Source of the DNA: Parietaria judaica | Lineage: Eukaryota; Streptophyta; Magnoliopsida; Rosales; Urticaceae | DNA length: 64,000 nucleotides | Assembly (NCBI GenBank): GCA_954871525.1 | Contig: OX940868.1 | Span: forward strand, 21,385,056 to 21,449,055 | Reading direction: 5' to 3' | Shown: positions 62,134-64,000 of the stretch, one piece after another | Layout of the letters: every line of letters starts with the position of its first letter | Position numbering within the stretch: the first letter of the stretch is position 1 | Position numbers and translations under genes: made by a program | Notes under the pieces: generated by a model | What the model was told of the DNA's origin: nothing | What the model saw: the letters and a program-made list of their open reading frames with translations, nothing else | Database searches by the model: none

Positions 62134-62605
62134 ATGGGCGGAGGCGGAGTCGGCGACGGGGATGAGAAGCTCGCGATCTCGGTCCCTGTCTCTGCTGCCC
62201 ATCGCCATGGCCATGTTCATCTTCTCCGAGCAATCCATGGTGTCGAAGGTCCCCGACGAGATCCCTCGCAGCGAAGGTCCCTGCGCATCAAGAGGAAGCG
62301 CGCTCGCTGGGTGAGCTTCGCCGACACCGAGATCACCTCCGTCCATTTCTTCCACCGTGACGACGACTGCGTCTGCGAGACGCCGCCCAAACCCCACCCA
62401 GATCCTCCCCCAACGCTGCGCTGCAGCCCGACAACGAGCTCGTCGGGTTCTACGAGGACTTGGCCGACGACAACGACGATTCCGGCGAGGATGAGGAAGG
62501 GAGCGCCGAGGACAAGACCTTTTTTTTAGGCTGTTGGGATCCCCGTCTCCGAGGGGGAACAACACCGCCGGCTCCGGCGCCTCCAACGACGATGAGATTA
62601 CGTTG
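62134..62605 (+). pseudogene. KNL1: Captured 5' fragment of a KNL1-like kinetochore gene
   Basis: From an ATG at 62134 the reading reaches KRARWVSFADTEITSVHFF and HRDDDCVCETPP. In plant KNL1 (Spc105/Spc7) N-termini the matching block is RVSFAD.EITSVH.F, whose RVSF is the docking site for phosphatase PP1. Here the Arg just before VSF is Trp. The following family-like sequence continues in other frames: NELVGFYEDLADDNDDSGED after a shift in a C-run near 62410, and GSPSP..SGASNDDEIT after a shift in the T-run near 62519-62527. So it is a first-exon fragment with two frameshifts, not a working gene. The full-length parent gene is not in this window. Confidence 0.7.
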
Positions 62606-62810
62606 ATTCGTTGTTAATTTACGTTAATTCATTGTTAATTTACGAATTAACGTAAATTCGTTGTTAATTCATTGTAAATTCGTTGTTAATTTACGTAAAT
62701 TAACGTAAATTCGTTGTTAATTCATTGTAAATTCGTTGTTAATTTACGTTAATTCGATGTTAATTTATTATGATTCGTTGTTGATTTACGTTAATTCGCG
62801 TCTTTAATTT
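62596..62810 (+). repeat. TTAATTTACG / ATTCGTTG short tandem array
   Basis: Irregular repeats of ATTCGTTGTTAATTTACGTTA-type units in both orientations inside the Pack-MULE. Low complexity, non-coding. Confidence 0.8.
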
Positions 62811-63207
62811 GTTGATATTTTTTGAAAAAAAATAAATTCGAAAATTATATAAATTTTTTGAATTTAAAATTTGAATTATATATAAAAAAAGGTTTGGTTT
62901 TGGTTGTTACCATATTTATAGCTATTTCAATTAATAGCAATATTTTTAATTAATGAAAATAAATGAATTTTTAATTAATATAATTATTCATAATTAATGT
63001 CATTGATTTTTTCAGATTAATAACCCACAAATTACGTGGTTAATTTGTATTTATTTTTAATTTTGTTTTTAATTATTAAGGGTAATAATGTAATTAGAAA
63101 TTCACTTAAATGGTTAATTGGCTAGTTTATAAAATTAACAAAAGTTTGGCTATATTGCTAAATCCACTTTCAAGATTGGCTATTACCCTTAAGAACCCTA
63201 TATTAAT

Positions 63208-64000
63208 TTGTTATGGATTTTGTGAGGCATGTTTTATAGGTTATAATAATGACTTGATATTTTGCATCCAATATAAAGGACGCGTTGAGAATATGTTTTC
63301 AAGTTTTTTGAAGCACAGTATCGTCTTTGACTTTAATAGTCAAATTGACATTAAAAATTAAATAAAAAATGTGGATGAGTCTAGTCTAGGTGAGGACTAC
63401 ATGATTTTGAGATTTTGGTTGGTGACCTATAACTTATGGTTAGACTCTTAATAAATTCATATTTTTTTGAGTTACAATTGATGATTTTAGTTCACCTGCA
63501 TGTATGTCTGTATTTGTAAGGGTATTTATGATATAAATACTCAATCTTGTATAAATTATGTTATTTTTTATTTTTATTTTTTTAGTAATAGACTAATAGT
63601 ACTTAAAAAGTCACAAAGTATTGTTTGATATTCAATTCCACTCAAGTCGAATTAATATTTGTAAGTTTGAGACACATACACGTCTTTAAAGTTTACCCAT
63701 AGACGTATACGTGTCCCTCGTGTAACAAATCTGAACTTCACATGGACATATTTAGATATTGACATTGTTTTGTGAGTTTTAGATAATGTTAGTATTAAAA
63801 AAATATTAGAAAAATATACCAAGTAGAACAAGATTATGTATTTTTGCCGCATATATTCATGTACTTTTATATACATAATAATATTATGACAATATGCAAA
63901 CAAGACTAGAAGTTTAATTAATGTTAATAGTGGGTTGACCAATAGAGATGCTTAACGTGGCAACATGTTTACAATGATGTGGCATTGCGTGACTAAACCA
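63208..64000. other. AT-rich flank, no gene seen
   Basis: Only short chance readings. No repeat ends or splice-phased exons recognised up to the window edge. Confidence 0.6.

Larger units (their letters stand above)
61747..63198 (+). mobile_element. Pack-MULE-like element, 1452 bp
   Basis: Terminal inverted repeats of roughly 95-100 bp: the left end (GAGAAATTGCACCAAATAGCC..) and the reverse complement of the right end (GGGTTCTTAAGGGTAATAGCC..) share most of their length, including CAAAATAGCCAAACTTT-type and AAACTAGCCAATTAAC blocks. The 9-bp duplication TATATTAAT lies at 61738-61746 and 63199-63207. Nine-bp duplications and long inverted ends define Mutator-like elements. There is no transposase; the interior carries a GC-rich gene fragment (61990-62605) in otherwise AT-rich DNA, plus a tandem array (62596-62810). 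Confidence 0.85.

Overview
The window is a stretch of dicot plant nuclear DNA. It is AT-rich, with compact GT-AG split genes, CT-rich leaders, plant-only gene families and several classes of plant transposable element. I see no rRNA gene, true tRNA gene, CRISPR array or bacterial-type operon.

Layout. (1) 1-1401: 3' end of an F-box/LRR-like gene. (2) 4228-10129: complete 15-exon beta-adaptin gene (AP-1/AP-2 large subunit). (3) 11957-18690: complete 13-exon gene for a TMEM8/PGAP6-like seven-pass membrane protein. (4) 19026-25211: complete Ty1/copia retrotransposon on the minus strand, with matching LTRs and a 5-bp target duplication. Its coding frame has one in-frame stop and its protease motif is altered. 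(5) 26200-26540: decayed LINE 3' end. (6) 27969-29095: small conserved plant protein of unknown function. (7) 29456-30300: candidate unidentified spliced gene. (8) 32568-33720: membrane-anchored RING-H2 ubiquitin ligase. (9) 35611-37475: ARID-ELM2 chromatin protein. (10) 41683-44682, minus strand: TIR-NB-ARC protein of the conserved TNP/XTNX class, with a spliced leader. (11) 46.4-53.4 kb: gene-poor, with two non-autonomous hAT-like elements that have exact 8-bp target duplications. (12) 53751-61201: complete 32-exon plastid-type M1 aminopeptidase gene with a duplicated transit-region exon, a 5-nt microexon and a GC-AG intron. (13) 61747-63198: Mutator-like element that has captured the 5' end of a KNL1-like kinetochore gene (Pack-MULE).

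The genes are ordinary housekeeping, signalling or chromatin genes and do not form a cluster or pathway. The novelty lies in gene structure (microexon, exon duplication, GC-AG intron) and in the mobile DNA: the Pack-MULE, hAT, SINE and MITE insertions, and a palindromic retrotransposon fragment at 38.2-38.7 kb. Exon models were derived by hand from splice sites, reading-frame phase and family knowledge. Every complete multi-exon model listed with exon coordinates sums to a whole number of codons, which supports the coordinates.
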